A DNA stretch of 41,471 bases from Candidatus Sulfotelmatobacter sp. (GTDB lineage Bacteria; Acidobacteriota; Terriglobia; Terriglobales; Acidobacteriaceae), in the NCBI GenBank assembly GCA_030039165.1, contig JASHQM010000122.1:1-41471 (forward strand), given 5' to 3'. Shown here piece by piece: positions 16,315 to 25,222 of the stretch. Position 1 is the first letter of the stretch, and every line of letters begins with the position of its first letter. A program made the position numbers and the translations under genes. Under the pieces are notes generated by a model. It made no database searches. It worked only from the letters and a program-made list of their open reading frames with translations, and was not told the DNA's origin.

Positions 16315-19300
16315 CTAGGTAGAAGATGCGGCTGCGGCCTGGGCTTTTTGCAACAAGTGACGAGTTTTGGAAATCAGTTCCGCCACTTCGAAGGGTTTCA
16401 CCAGATAGGGCACATTGTTTTCCTGGAGGAATGAGCGCTGCTCGCCGTGCTCGACCCCGTTCGAGAAGGTGAAGAGAACGTGCTTTTCCATGTTCGAGCA
16501 ATTCTGCTTGATCCACAGATAAGCTTCTTTCGCGTCCCAGTCGGCGGGCAGTTTGCCTTGCATGATAAGCGCATCGAAGGGCTCAGAGAGCAAACGTGTC
16601 TTTACGTCCTCGCTGCGAGTCGCGGTGATGACGCTCGCGCCGGCCCCAGCTAACACGTCGCGCTCGAACTCGATTACGGACTCTTCTTCCTCCACCAGCA
16701 GAATTCGCCCTTGAATTGCCCCTTCGCGCCTGGGTTGTGCAACTGCAACCGATTCAGGCGCCGCTCCTGCCGACGCAGCCACTGGCAGCCGGACTTCGAT
16801 CACGGCTCCGCCTTCGGCGGCATTGTGGGCGGTAATATCGCCGCCGTGCTCTTTGACAATACCGTAGCAGATGCTCAAGCCGAGGCCAGTTCCCTTCCCT
16901 ACGCTCTTAGTGGTGTAGAACGGATCGAAAATTCTTTTGGGATCTTTAATTCCGCTGCCATCATCGGCGAATTGCGCGCAAACCTCACCGCGCTCGCAAT
17001 GCACGCGGATTCTGAGCTTGCCGGCGCGGCCGGTTTCAAGAATTGCATCGACGGCATTGTTAATGATATTGAGAAAGACCTGCTCGATCTGATGCGAATC
17101 GGCAACAACGATGGCAGGATCGCTGCAAAGATCTTTTTCCAGCGCAATGTTGTTGACCTTGAGATCGTAGTCGCGCAACGCGAGGGTTTCCTCCATTACC
17201 TTGCGGATATCCACTTCCAGCCTCTCGGGCTTTCTCTGCCGCGCGAAGGAAAGCAAATTCTGCACCACACGATGAGTGCGCTGCGCCTGCTTGAACATTT
17301 TGCCTACGTAATCCTGAGCGCGCTCGTTCAAGCCTTCGCTTTCGAGCAGTTGCGCATAGCCGAGAATTGCGGTCAGGGGATTGTTCAACTCGTGCGCCAC
17401 ACCGGCGATCAACTGGCCGACCGCTGACATCTTTTCGCTTTGCAAAAGCTGTTCCTGAGTGCGGCGAAGGTCTTCGTACGCCTTGCATGTTTCCTCATAG
17501 AGACGCACTTTTTCGATAGTTGTCGCCAACTGGCGACTGATGGCGACCATCAGATTTTCTTCGCCGCTGGAGTATTGGTACTCGGCCTGGCTGCGAAGGC
17601 CCATCATGCCGATGGGGCTATCCTTGCCCCAGAACAAAACCCAAATCCAGGCGCCATCGCTATCAGAGCGGATAAACTCGGCGACAGCCGGGCTAAGATG
17701 GGGAATGTATTCGGCGGTGATGACTTCGGCGCGCGAACGCATCACGAGATCACCAAAGCCGTCAGTGAAATTGACTTCTGCGGGACGAGATTTGTCACGG
17801 CTGCGCGGCCCCCATGCAGCGCGGCGGCGGAAGGTTGGGGCATCGGAATCGGAAAGATACACGGCTCCGCTCTCAGCGCCGAACAACGAAACTACCTGCC
17901 GCAGGGTAAGGTTCAGGATTTCGTCGAGGTCGAAAGACTGAGTGGCGACAACCGCCATCGCGTTTAGGGCGTTGAGTTCGCGATTGCGGCGGCGCATTTC
18001 GTCCTCGGCGCGGCGCTTTTCGGTGACGTCGAGCACGAATCCCTGATAGCGATCGACGCGGCCGGCCGCGTCGCGCGTGGCGAAGCTGCTCTCGGCGGCC
18101 AGCAACAACGTCCCGTTCTTGCGGCGCATGGTCACTTCAAAATTGCGGACATAGCTCAGTTGCTCGATGCCTTTGCGGAATGCTTCGCGCTGGGCAGCAT
18201 CGACGCGAATGTCTTCATCCAAATTCAAAGCCAGAAGTTCTTCGCGTTTTTCGTAACCCAGCATTTGAACAAAAGCATCGTTGCAGTCGAGCAACTGGCC
18301 TCCGGGCGTCGCTACATAGACGCCTTCCTGCACCTGTTCAAGCAACAACCGGTATTTTTCTTCCGCCGAACGCCGCTCGGTAATGTCGCGGACAATGTGA
18401 ATCGTTCCCTTCTGCTTGCTGCCCTGTTCGGAATAAGAAGAGCTGGATACGGTGGAGAATCCGCCGAAGCACGGGTCGGGACCTTCAGTGATTTCCTCGC
18501 TGCCGCGTGCGCAGTAAGGGCAGCCGGTCCATTCGCCGTGGGTGTGCGGCAGTACTGATTCACAGGTGCTGCCGATCACGTCAGCCGAGGCGAGTTGCAA
18601 CTCTTCCAGCAGAGTTTGATTGGCTTTGATGATGCGGAACTCGGCATCGTGGGCCACGATGATGTCGTGAACAGAATCGAAGGTGTTGCGCCACTGGCGC
18701 TGTGAGCGCAGAGTTTGTTCGAGCAGGCGGAAGTTTTCAATGGCGATTCCCAACTGACGCCCGCACGTTTCAAGAAATTCCAGTTCTTCGCCGGATAGTT
18801 TGCGTTCGTAGCGATTGCCGAGAACCACCAGGCCGATCGGCGATTTCTTGCCACGCACTGGCAAGGTCAAAACGTACTGCAACTTCTCCTGCTTGAGCAG
18901 GGCTGCATCTTCCGGGGTTGCGGCGGCGCGATGCGAAACCAGCGGCTGGCCACGCTCCAGCATCTGCGAGATGCGTTCGCTCAGTTCGGCGAATCCGGCG
19001 TCGCGCAGAAAATCGCGGGAAACTCCGACGGCATGGGTGGCAACCAGATTTCCTCCCTCGATCAAGCGGAACCATGCCGCTCGGCTATGGGTGACGGCTT
19101 TCAACTGGCGCAGCGCGTCTTCCATCATGCCGCCCTGCTGCTGCGCCAGCACGATGCTTTCGACGATGGCCTGCAAGGCGTTCGCCCGTTCGCTGCGGCC
19201 GCGTGCGTCGATGAGGGCGCTCAGTAACATCCCAACTCCCAGCAGAACATCGATGGCGACGAAGCTTCCCGCGGGAATCTGGCCGGCAGAAATAGGCCAA

Positions 19301-19824
19301 ACAGAGCGCTGAGCGAGCAGACAGACTCCCAGCAGCCAGGCTGCGGCGTCCCAGCGTCCGCGGCGGGCGCGCAATAAAGCGACGGCTGCGATGATCTGAA
19401 TGAGGAGGCAGGAGAATTCGAATGCGACGCGCAACGGAAGCGAATCCGGCCAGAACGCGACCCGGGCGACGGCAAATCCGGCCACAGTGGCAGTGATTGC
19501 CGCCATGGGCGCCTGGAGATTTCGTGCTCCTACATATAAGAAAATTCCGGCGGCGAAGAATCCGAGAGCGGCAACGAACGCGGCCTGCTCAACCCCGGGA
19601 AGATAACGCGGCGCAATCCGCATCGCCATGCCATGCAGGACGACGAGCCGCGAAGCTGCTAGCAGCGTCCAGCCGGTGGCCCAAATAAAAAGCTGGCGCC
19701 GACGTAGGGTAACGCACAGCACAACGAAAGCAGCCAACACGATGACGAGGGCCCATTCCGCGGCTTTCAGAGACGCCAGCGCGGGTTGCACCGTGCTCCA
19801 GATTGTCCACAGGGAAGCGTTCAT
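16315..19824 (-). CDS. Hybrid sensor histidine kinase with degenerate receiver domain
   Basis: The 1169-residue protein begins with about seven membrane helices (15-210). A GAF domain (about 225-380), two PAS domains (about 385-500 and 505-625), a second GAF (about 645-800), HisKA and an HATPase complete the kinase. The phosphoacceptor is H811 in GVAHELNNPL; ATP-binding boxes are NIINNAVDA, DDGSGI and GKGTGLGLSI. The first PAS carries a Cys/His cluster (C421, H427, H429, C435, C438, C452) that may bind metal or haem. A C-terminal receiver (about 1040-1160) has EEEE in place of the acidic pocket and Q1089 where the phosphorylated aspartate should be, though the TF and VKPF motifs remain. Signal transfer probably goes to a separate regulator, perhaps the divergent HD-GYP protein. 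Confidence 0.88.
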   Translation of the reverse strand: MNASLWTIWSTVQPALASLKAAEWALVIVLAAFVVLCVTLRRRQLFIWATGWTLLAASRLVVLHGMAMRIAPRYLPGVEQAAFVAALGFFAAGIFLYVGARNLQAPMAAITATVAGFAVARVAFWPDSLPLRVAFEFSCLLIQIIAAVALLRARRGRWDAAAWLLGVCLLAQRSVWPISAGQIPAGSFVAIDVLLGVGMLLSALIDARGRSERANALQAIVESIVLAQQQGGMMEDALRQLKAVTHSRAAWFRLIEGGNLVATHAVGVSRDFLRDAGFAELSERISQMLERGQPLVSHRAAATPEDAALLKQEKLQYVLTLPVRGKKSPIGLVVLGNRYERKLSGEELEFLETCGRQLGIAIENFRLLEQTLRSQRQWRNTFDSVHDIIVAHDAEFRIIKANQTLLEELQLASADVIGSTCESVLPHTHGEWTGCPYCARGSEEITEGPDPCFGGFSTVSSSSYSEQGSKQKGTIHIVRDITERRSAEEKYRLLLEQVQEGVYVATPGGQLLDCNDAFVQMLGYEKREELLALNLDEDIRVDAAQREAFRKGIEQLSYVRNFEVTMRRKNGTLLLAAESSFATRDAAGRVDRYQGFVLDVTEKRRAEDEMRRRNRELNALNAMAVVATQSFDLDEILNLTLRQVVSLFGAESGAVYLSDSDAPTFRRRAAWGPRSRDKSRPAEVNFTDGFGDLVMRSRAEVITAEYIPHLSPAVAEFIRSDSDGAWIWVLFWGKDSPIGMMGLRSQAEYQYSSGEENLMVAISRQLATTIEKVRLYEETCKAYEDLRRTQEQLLQSEKMSAVGQLIAGVAHELNNPLTAILGYAQLLESEGLNERAQDYVGKMFKQAQRTHRVVQNLLSFARQRKPERLEVDIRKVMEETLALRDYDLKVNNIALEKDLCSDPAIVVADSHQIEQVFLNIINNAVDAILETGRAGKLRIRVHCERGEVCAQFADDGSGIKDPKRIFDPFYTTKSVGKGTGLGLSICYGIVKEHGGDITAHNAAEGGAVIEVRLPVAASAGAAPESVAVAQPRREGAIQGRILLVEEEESVIEFERDVLAGAGASVITATRSEDVKTRLLSEPFDALIMQGKLPADWDAKEAYLWIKQNCSNMEKHVLFTFSNGVEHGEQRSFLQENNVPYLVKPFEVAELISKTRHLLQKAQAAAASST

Positions 19825-20044
19825 CGTTTTGGTTCAGTCCGGACGGGCGTGAAGCGGCCGAGCCGTCCGCAGACGTAACAATGCCTGGTTGTTGAATATC
19901 ATGCGAGGAGCCTTTATCGACGCAATTTCGGACCTCAATGGTTACTTTTGGTACCTGTTCCGGGAGGGTAGATTTGTCGAGAGTATACTGACAAGCATCG
20001 CTCCGGGCGCCCCAGCCAAGCGTGGGTGTTCGCGCCAAACCCTT

Positions 20045-21136
20045 ATGCCGGAACGCATTCTGGTGGTCGACGACGAAGAAGCTATTCGCGAGATCGTTTG
20101 CGCCATTCTTTCGGCGGCGGGCTTCGCCTGGAAGCAGGCCAGCTCGGGCATGGAGGCGCTGGCTCTGCTGAACTCCGGCGAGCAATTCGAGTTGATGTTG
20201 TCGGATTTGATGATGGCCGACCTCGATGGCATCGGATTGCTGGAACGCACAAAAGAAAAATTTCCCGACATGCCGGTGGTGATGGTAACGGCCGTCCACG
20301 ATATTTCCGTGGCGCTTCAGGCCATTCGCAATGGAGCGTATGACTATCTGCTCAAGCCCTTTGAGCGGGAACAGTTGTTGAATGCCGTAGGGCGGGCGCT
20401 GGAAAACCGGCGCCTGAAGATGGAAAACCGCACCTACCAGACGAATCTCGAGTCGCTGGTGGAAGCTCGCACCAATCAGCTGCAAGAAGCGATGGCAGAT
20501 CTCGAGCGCTCCTACGACATTACCTTGCAGGCGTTAGGCGACGCGCTCGACCTGAAAGATGCCGAGACGGAGGGCCATTCGCGCCGCGTAACCGCATTTA
20601 CGATTGCGATTGCGCGCGCCATGGGCGTGCCTCGGGAGCAAATTCTGGTGATCGCCCGCGGCGCCTTTCTGCATGACATCGGCAAGATGGCAATTCCCGA
20701 CAGTATCCTGCGCAAGCCCGGCAAGCTGGATGAGAAAGAACGTACCATCATGCGCGAGCACTGCTACCACGGTTACCAGATGCTCAAGAAAATCCCTTTT
20801 CTCACGGATGCCTGCGACATTGTTTATTCGCACCAGGAACACTTTGATGGCAGTGGATACCCGCGTGGGCTAAAAGGAGCGGAGATTCCGCTGGGGGCGC
20901 GAATCTTCTCGGTCGCTGACACGCTTGATGCCATCATTTCGGACCGGCCTTATCGTCCGGCGAGATCGCTGGCCGAGGCCCGGATAGAGATCGCGGCATG
21001 GTCCGGACGACAGTTCGATCCGGAAGTCGTGGAGGTTTTTCAGAGGATGCCGGACGACGTATTCGAGGATCTGCGCCGCGAGATTAACGGGCAGAGTTAT
21101 CCCTTCAGCTACTCGGCGAGCGCGAAGGCAAACTAG
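20045..21136 (+). CDS. Response regulator with HD-GYP phosphodiesterase output
   Basis: The 363-residue protein has a normal receiver (ILVVDDEEAIREIV, phosphorylatable D54 in LSDLMMADLDG, lysine in YLLKPFERE), a coiled-coil linker (about 125-165) and an HD-GYP domain. HDIGKMAIPD (H210, D211), then SHQEHFDGSGYPRGLKG, gives the full catalytic and GYP signature, so it should hydrolyse cyclic di-GMP. The frame is open to an ATG at 19889, but those 52 residues resemble nothing and the receiver starts canonically at 20045. Neither start has a good Shine-Dalgarno. The gene is divergent from the hybrid kinase, a plausible cognate sensor. Confidence 0.85.
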   Translation: MPERILVVDDEEAIREIVCAILSAAGFAWKQASSGMEALALLNSGEQFELMLSDLMMADLDGIGLLERTKEKFPDMPVVMVTAVHDISVALQAIRNGAYDYLLKPFEREQLLNAVGRALENRRLKMENRTYQTNLESLVEARTNQLQEAMADLERSYDITLQALGDALDLKDAETEGHSRRVTAFTIAIARAMGVPREQILVIARGAFLHDIGKMAIPDSILRKPGKLDEKERTIMREHCYHGYQMLKKIPFLTDACDIVYSHQEHFDGSGYPRGLKGAEIPLGARIFSVADTLDAIISDRPYRPARSLAEARIEIAAWSGRQFDPEVVEVFQRMPDDVFEDLRREINGQSYPFSYSASAKAN

Positions 21137-21223
21137 GACCGGAACACCCAACTGCGGCGGGCGCTTGGACTACATTTCCTCACTGAGGAATTCTTAGACT
21201 CAACTCACAATCCTCAGCTTCAT

Positions 21224-21248
21224 GGCGGCAAGCTCCGCTCATTTTTTT
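21224..21248 (+). terminator. Weak candidate terminator after the HD-GYP gene
   Basis: A short stem (GGCGG at 21224-21228 with CCGCT at 21235-21239, including a G-T pair) is followed after two bases by seven T. The stem is short, so this is tentative. A separate perfect 7-bp inverted repeat, CTGAGGA/TCCTCAG, lies just before it (21183-21217) with a long loop. Confidence 0.35.
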
Positions 21249-21305
21249 CGTTCTAGAGAGTGACATTTCAAGATCGATTCTTCACAATTGAACTGTGAGG
21301 GAAAG

Positions 21306-22031
21306 ATGAAACTCGCTTGTGATTTTCTTTCTATTTTCATCCTCGTCATTCTCGGGGGCAGTGCCTGGGCGCAGGAGCATCCGGCGGTCACTGCGCTGCC
21401 GAATACGGTGTATGTGGTCGCCGAAGGCAAGTTCGAGGCTCCTCCTGATACCGCGGTAATTCAGTTCAACGTATCCGTGCAGGAGGACACCGCGCAGAAA
21501 GCCTACGATCAGGCCTCCAAAGAGGTCGAACAGGTGCGGCAAGTGCTGCGCAACAATGAACTCGATCCTAAAATGGCGAACATTGGATTTTTCGGCGTGC
21601 AACCGGTTTACGAATGGAAGACCGGCAAACAGAAGCTGATCGGCTACCGCGTGACTACGAACGTCACGCTCAAGCTGAAAGATTTCTCGAAAATCGGGCC
21701 GATCACGCAACAGCTGGCGGACGCCAACGTAAGCGAAAGCCAGACGCTGAACTACATTCTGGAAAACATGGACGAAGCGAAGGATAAAGCGGTGGAAGAT
21801 GGCTACCGGCGCGCCCGCAACGAGGCGGAGGCGATTGCCCGCGCTAGCGGCCGCACCATCGGAGAGCTTTCCTACGCTTCCATTGATACTTACGAGAACC
21901 CGCATATTCCCGTGCCGCATATGCGGGCGATGGCGACCGCAGCTCCAGCCGCGCCCGCCCCGACAGAAGAGTTCACTCCGCAAAATGAGAGCGTGGGCGC
22001 GCGCGTAAGCGCGATGTTTACGTTGAAGTGA
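21306..22031 (+). CDS. SIMPL-domain (DUF541) secreted protein
   Basis: The 241-residue protein has a signal peptide (about 1-22, ending SAWAQ) and the SIMPL/DUF541 fold: VYVVAEGKFEAPPDTAVIQFNVS, then AYDQASKEVEQV, IGYRVTTNVTLKL and AVEDGYRRARNEAEAIARASGR. It ends in an Ala/Pro-rich linker and VGARVSAMFTLK. Family members include oxidative-stress defence protein YggE and BP26 of Brucella; the molecular function is unclear and the location is periplasmic or outer membrane. GAGGG lies five bases before the ATG at 21306, which decides this start over the ATG at 21288. The next gene is convergent. Confidence 0.85.
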   Translation: MKLACDFLSIFILVILGGSAWAQEHPAVTALPNTVYVVAEGKFEAPPDTAVIQFNVSVQEDTAQKAYDQASKEVEQVRQVLRNNELDPKMANIGFFGVQPVYEWKTGKQKLIGYRVTTNVTLKLKDFSKIGPITQQLADANVSESQTLNYILENMDEAKDKAVEDGYRRARNEAEAIARASGRTIGELSYASIDTYENPHIPVPHMRAMATAAPAAPAPTEEFTPQNESVGARVSAMFTLK

Positions 22032-22101
22032 GGCGGGGCAAAGCGGGCAAGAGTAATCCCACTTTTCCGCAGATACGGCCAGAAAATGACGTGCCCAATG
22101 G

Positions 22102-22893
22102 TTAAGACCCCGCCTTGGCTACCGTGATCCGGTTGGCGTCGATGGCGATCGGCCGCTGAATTTCCATCTCGATAGAGGTTCCGACTTCCAGCTTCACATC
22201 GGGGCCGCGTTTCAGCAACGCCCATGCAATGCCGGCCGCGGCTCCCACGCCCGCGCCCACCCGCGCGCCGTTCAGGCCGCCGGTGGCCAATCCCCCGGCA
22301 GTTGCCCCGCCCATGGTTCCGTACACGCCGTTCTTGGCCGCGTCTTCGACACGCTTGCCCGTATCTTTATCCTGCTGGATGGTGCCTTCCTCATCGGTTA
22401 CCGATTTATTGTCGGCGCCGGGCGTGTTTTGCACGGAACCCGGCAACATCACCGTGTAGCCGCTTGGAAAAATGATCGAAGTGAAGTGCATAAGGATTTC
22501 GGAGCGTCCGCGGCCGTGACCGGCGCGCTCGACATGGGCAATCATTCCCTGAACATACGATCCCGCAGGGATAATGATGCGTTCATTCATGACGAACGGA
22601 AACGCGGTGGTGGCGTACACCGCGTCGCCCTCGCGAGCATTTTTTGTCGAAATGGCCTGAGCGAGGGAGAGAGGAATTTTCGTCCCCGTGGGGATAGTGA
22701 TTGAATTGGCGTCAGCTTTGGGTGTGGGCGCCGCGGAGGCAGCCGGGGATTGCTGAGGGGACGGAGCGCCTTGTGTGGGTGCGGCCAGCGTGGCTGCACT
22801 GCTCTGCCCTGGTGGGGGCGAGACTTTTGGCGCATCTGCCCCCTGCCCAAGTGCGATCCCTGAAAGCAGCATGAATGTTAGCAGTCCGCGCAT
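22102..22893 (-). CDS. Exported protein with Gly/Ala-rich hydrophobic segment, function unknown
   Basis: The 263-residue protein has a signal peptide (about 1-18) and an Ala/Pro/Ser/Gln-rich linker to about residue 60. A beta-rich domain opens ITIPTGTKIPLSLAQAISTKNAREGDAVYATTAFP and continues IIIPAGSYVQGMIAHVERAG; this resembles the TrbI/VirB10-like or copper-oxidase-like barrel often annotated in Acidobacteriota. A Gly/Ala stretch (GGATAGGLATGGLNGARVGAGVGAAAGIAWA) resembles glycine-zipper membrane segments. The start follows GGGAGG by five bases at ATG 22893; the GTG six bases earlier is less likely. Function is unknown and the location extracytoplasmic. Confidence 0.75.
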   Translation of the reverse strand: MRGLLTFMLLSGIALGQGADAPKVSPPPGQSSAATLAAPTQGAPSPQQSPAASAAPTPKADANSITIPTGTKIPLSLAQAISTKNAREGDAVYATTAFPFVMNERIIIPAGSYVQGMIAHVERAGHGRGRSEILMHFTSIIFPSGYTVMLPGSVQNTPGADNKSVTDEEGTIQQDKDTGKRVEDAAKNGVYGTMGGATAGGLATGGLNGARVGAGVGAAAGIAWALLKRGPDVKLEVGTSIEMEIQRPIAIDANRITVAKAGS

Positions 22894-22991
22894 CGGCACC
22901 TCCCAAAGAACACTTATCAGCCAGAGATTATCACGACTTAGGCCCTACGATGCGGCGTTTGCGGAAGAGGTTATCTTTGCCCTCTGTTCTC

Positions 22992-23012
22992 GCTTGTCCT
23001 TTCCGGACAAGC
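22992..23012 (-). terminator. Perfect 8-bp hairpin after the PQQ dehydrogenase gene
   Basis: GCTTGTCC (22992-22999) and GGACAAGC (23005-23012) are exact inverted repeats around a five-base loop. The hairpin begins 21 bases past the stop of the minus-strand dehydrogenase gene. There is no T-run after it on that strand, so it could be a terminator or an mRNA-stabilising stem. Confidence 0.45.
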
Positions 23013-23033
23013 TCTTGCACTGTGAGAAACAGA

Positions 23034-25052
23034 TCATGGCAAGGCAAACAGAAAAACCGTCGGTGCACCCGCGATCTCGCTTACCCAAAAGTTTGAGGGC
23101 TTACCGGACATGACCGCGACGTACTGCTTTCCACTCTCCTCGTAGGTGATCACCCCACCTCCGATGCCTCCGCCCGTGTTAAACCGGTACAGCACTTTCC
23201 CGCTCCGCGCATCCAGGGTCAAAAAGTCGCCGGTCAACTCGCCGGTGAACACAACGTTGCCCTTGGTGGAGGATACGGCGGCCACCATAGGCCGCTTCGA
23301 TTGATACTTCCATTGGACCACGCCCGTCGAAGCATCGATCGCGGTCAGCCATCCCTGTGATTCGTCGGCGAATTTAACCGTGCCGCCCATATACATTCGC
23401 CCGGGAATGTAACGTACTTTTTCTGCGGGCGAGAATGTCATGCACCAGTCCACTGCGTTTACGTAAAGCATGTTCAGTTCGCGATCGAGCGCCGGTCCGT
23501 TCCATTCCACTCCCCCGAGCGCCCCCGGACACGCCTCTACACCTTTGTTAGAGATCGGCACGTCAGCGTTCTTGATGGTTGTAACCGGAGTGGAATAGAC
23601 GACTTCATGATTCTCCCGATTGAGTGTGCGCAGGATTCCGTCTTTTCCCACGGTGGTCAGCAGCGAAGTTTCCCGCCCGTCAATGTTTGTTTGAAAAAGA
23701 GGACTCACCTGGGTCAAATCCCAATCGTGGGAATCGTTCGGAACCATCTGACGATACCAGAGCAGTTTGCCTGAACGGACGTCCAATACGACCACCGAAT
23801 TCGAGTAACGGTTATCTCCAGGCCGCAGGTTCGCGGGTAGGTCTGGCGCAGGGTTGGTGACAGCCACGAACAGTTCGCCTTTCTCCGCATCAAGAGTGAG
23901 CGGAGTCCACACCGCTCCGCCTCCCAGCTTGATGCGTTGAGGATTACCCCACGAGTTTGATCCGGCGAGCGTTGCTTCTGCTACCGTCTGAAACTTCCAT
24001 ACTGGTGAACCATCTTCTAAGCGGAAAGCGCCCACCCAACCGGGAATGCCGTTTTCGCTACCCGCCGGACCGATCAACACCAAATCTTCAAATAACAGAG
24101 GCGCCATGGTGAAGGTTTCGCCCTGTGCGGCATCTGCGGCCTTGACGGCCCACACCAACGCACCGGTTTCGGCATTCAGCGCCAATAAGTATCCGTCCGA
24201 CGTTCCCCGAACTAGATAGCCGTCCTTGATGGCCACGCCGCGGTTGTTCCGCCATACCTCCGAGGCGCGAGGTTCCCATGTGTAGCGCCACTTCGGGCGG
24301 CAGTCGGTCGCGTTCAACGCGACTGTGCTTTTGTTGGTGGTGATGTACATGGTTCCTTGATACACAATCGGACCTGTCTGAAAATTTCCCTCGTCACCCA
24401 CCTGGAAAACACAGACCGGCGTGAGCCGGTTGGCATTTTGTGCGTTGATCTGATCCAGGGCCACATACCTCGCCCCGGAGTAGTCGTGCGTGTGGTAAAG
24501 CCAATCGCGGGTCGAATCGACAGCCCGATTCAGTTCCTCCTGAGTCGGCCCGGCTCCCGTTTTCGGAACCGCCGCGGGGTCGCCGGCTACACGCAAGGGA
24601 GGCGGCGCCGCCGATTCTTTCGCCATTCCGAATTGCAAGCGTGCCTTCATTCGCGCCGAGCCTGCCACAAGAGGCTCGGCCGTACCTGCTTCGTATCCGT
24701 TCTGCTGAAGGATATAAGTGAGCACTGCTGTGTATTGCCCGGCCGCCATCGTTCCCGGCGACGCCTTTGGCATGGTAGTGCGGATGATGAAGTCGAGATC
24801 ATCCACGGTCAACTGCGAATCGGCCCAGCCCGATTTCCATCGGGCCGCAAACGCAGGCCCGGCTAGGGGACCCGCCGCACCGCCCTGCAACTTGTCGCCG
24901 TGGCATGTTGCACACTTGGCGGCATAGAGCGTCTTGCCCTGGACCACCTGTTCATTGGTGAATAGAGGCGCCTGCTCCGGCTTTTGGCCCATAGCTAGCA
25001 CAATTGCTCCGGCTACAGTGAATGCCACTGCGAGCAGACACGCTCTGGTCAT
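23034..25052 (-). CDS. PQQ-dependent dehydrogenase with N-terminal cytochrome c domain
   Basis: The 672-residue periplasmic enzyme starts with a signal segment (1-22). A cytochrome c domain follows: haem motif CATCH (C47, C50, H51) with M94 in TTMPKASPG as likely axial ligand. From about residue 170 comes an eight-bladed PQQ propeller typical of quinoprotein alcohol and glucose dehydrogenases (DWLYHTHDYSGARY, ALNATDCRPKW, GVAIKDGYLVRGTSDG, LNAETGALVWAVK, DSHDWDLTQ, STGVVQWKYQ, DARSGKVLYRFNTGGG). The vicinal disulphide of methanol dehydrogenases is absent. It would oxidise an alcohol or sugar and pass electrons through the fused cytochrome; the substrate is unknown. GGAG lies seven bases before the ATG. 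Confidence 0.88.
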   Translation of the reverse strand: MTRACLLAVAFTVAGAIVLAMGQKPEQAPLFTNEQVVQGKTLYAAKCATCHGDKLQGGAAGPLAGPAFAARWKSGWADSQLTVDDLDFIIRTTMPKASPGTMAAGQYTAVLTYILQQNGYEAGTAEPLVAGSARMKARLQFGMAKESAAPPPLRVAGDPAAVPKTGAGPTQEELNRAVDSTRDWLYHTHDYSGARYVALDQINAQNANRLTPVCVFQVGDEGNFQTGPIVYQGTMYITTNKSTVALNATDCRPKWRYTWEPRASEVWRNNRGVAIKDGYLVRGTSDGYLLALNAETGALVWAVKAADAAQGETFTMAPLLFEDLVLIGPAGSENGIPGWVGAFRLEDGSPVWKFQTVAEATLAGSNSWGNPQRIKLGGGAVWTPLTLDAEKGELFVAVTNPAPDLPANLRPGDNRYSNSVVVLDVRSGKLLWYRQMVPNDSHDWDLTQVSPLFQTNIDGRETSLLTTVGKDGILRTLNRENHEVVYSTPVTTIKNADVPISNKGVEACPGALGGVEWNGPALDRELNMLYVNAVDWCMTFSPAEKVRYIPGRMYMGGTVKFADESQGWLTAIDASTGVVQWKYQSKRPMVAAVSSTKGNVVFTGELTGDFLTLDARSGKVLYRFNTGGGIGGGVITYEESGKQYVAVMSGKPSNFWVSEIAGAPTVFLFALP

Positions 25053-25222
25053 GCGATTGCTCCATCAATCAATGGGAATGGTATGTGAACTTTCCGCTCA
25101 AGTCCTATTTGTCACTTGAGGCGCAGAGAGTATACACGTTGCCGTCCCATTCCCGCCGGGTTGATTTGATTTATGTTTGCGTTCCTGCGGATGCCAGAAT
25201 CTTGTTAACGGCGGAAACATAG

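Noticed and set aside
19889..20044. N-terminal extension of the HD-GYP regulator
   Set aside because: No similarity to any domain and the receiver begins canonically at 20045; no Shine-Dalgarno separates the two clearly, so some doubt remains.
21281..21300. TCACA-N7-TGTGA next to the SIMPL ribosome binding site, considered as a Crp site
   Set aside because: The half-sites point outward, the opposite of a Crp/Fnr operator; it may be only a weak hairpin.
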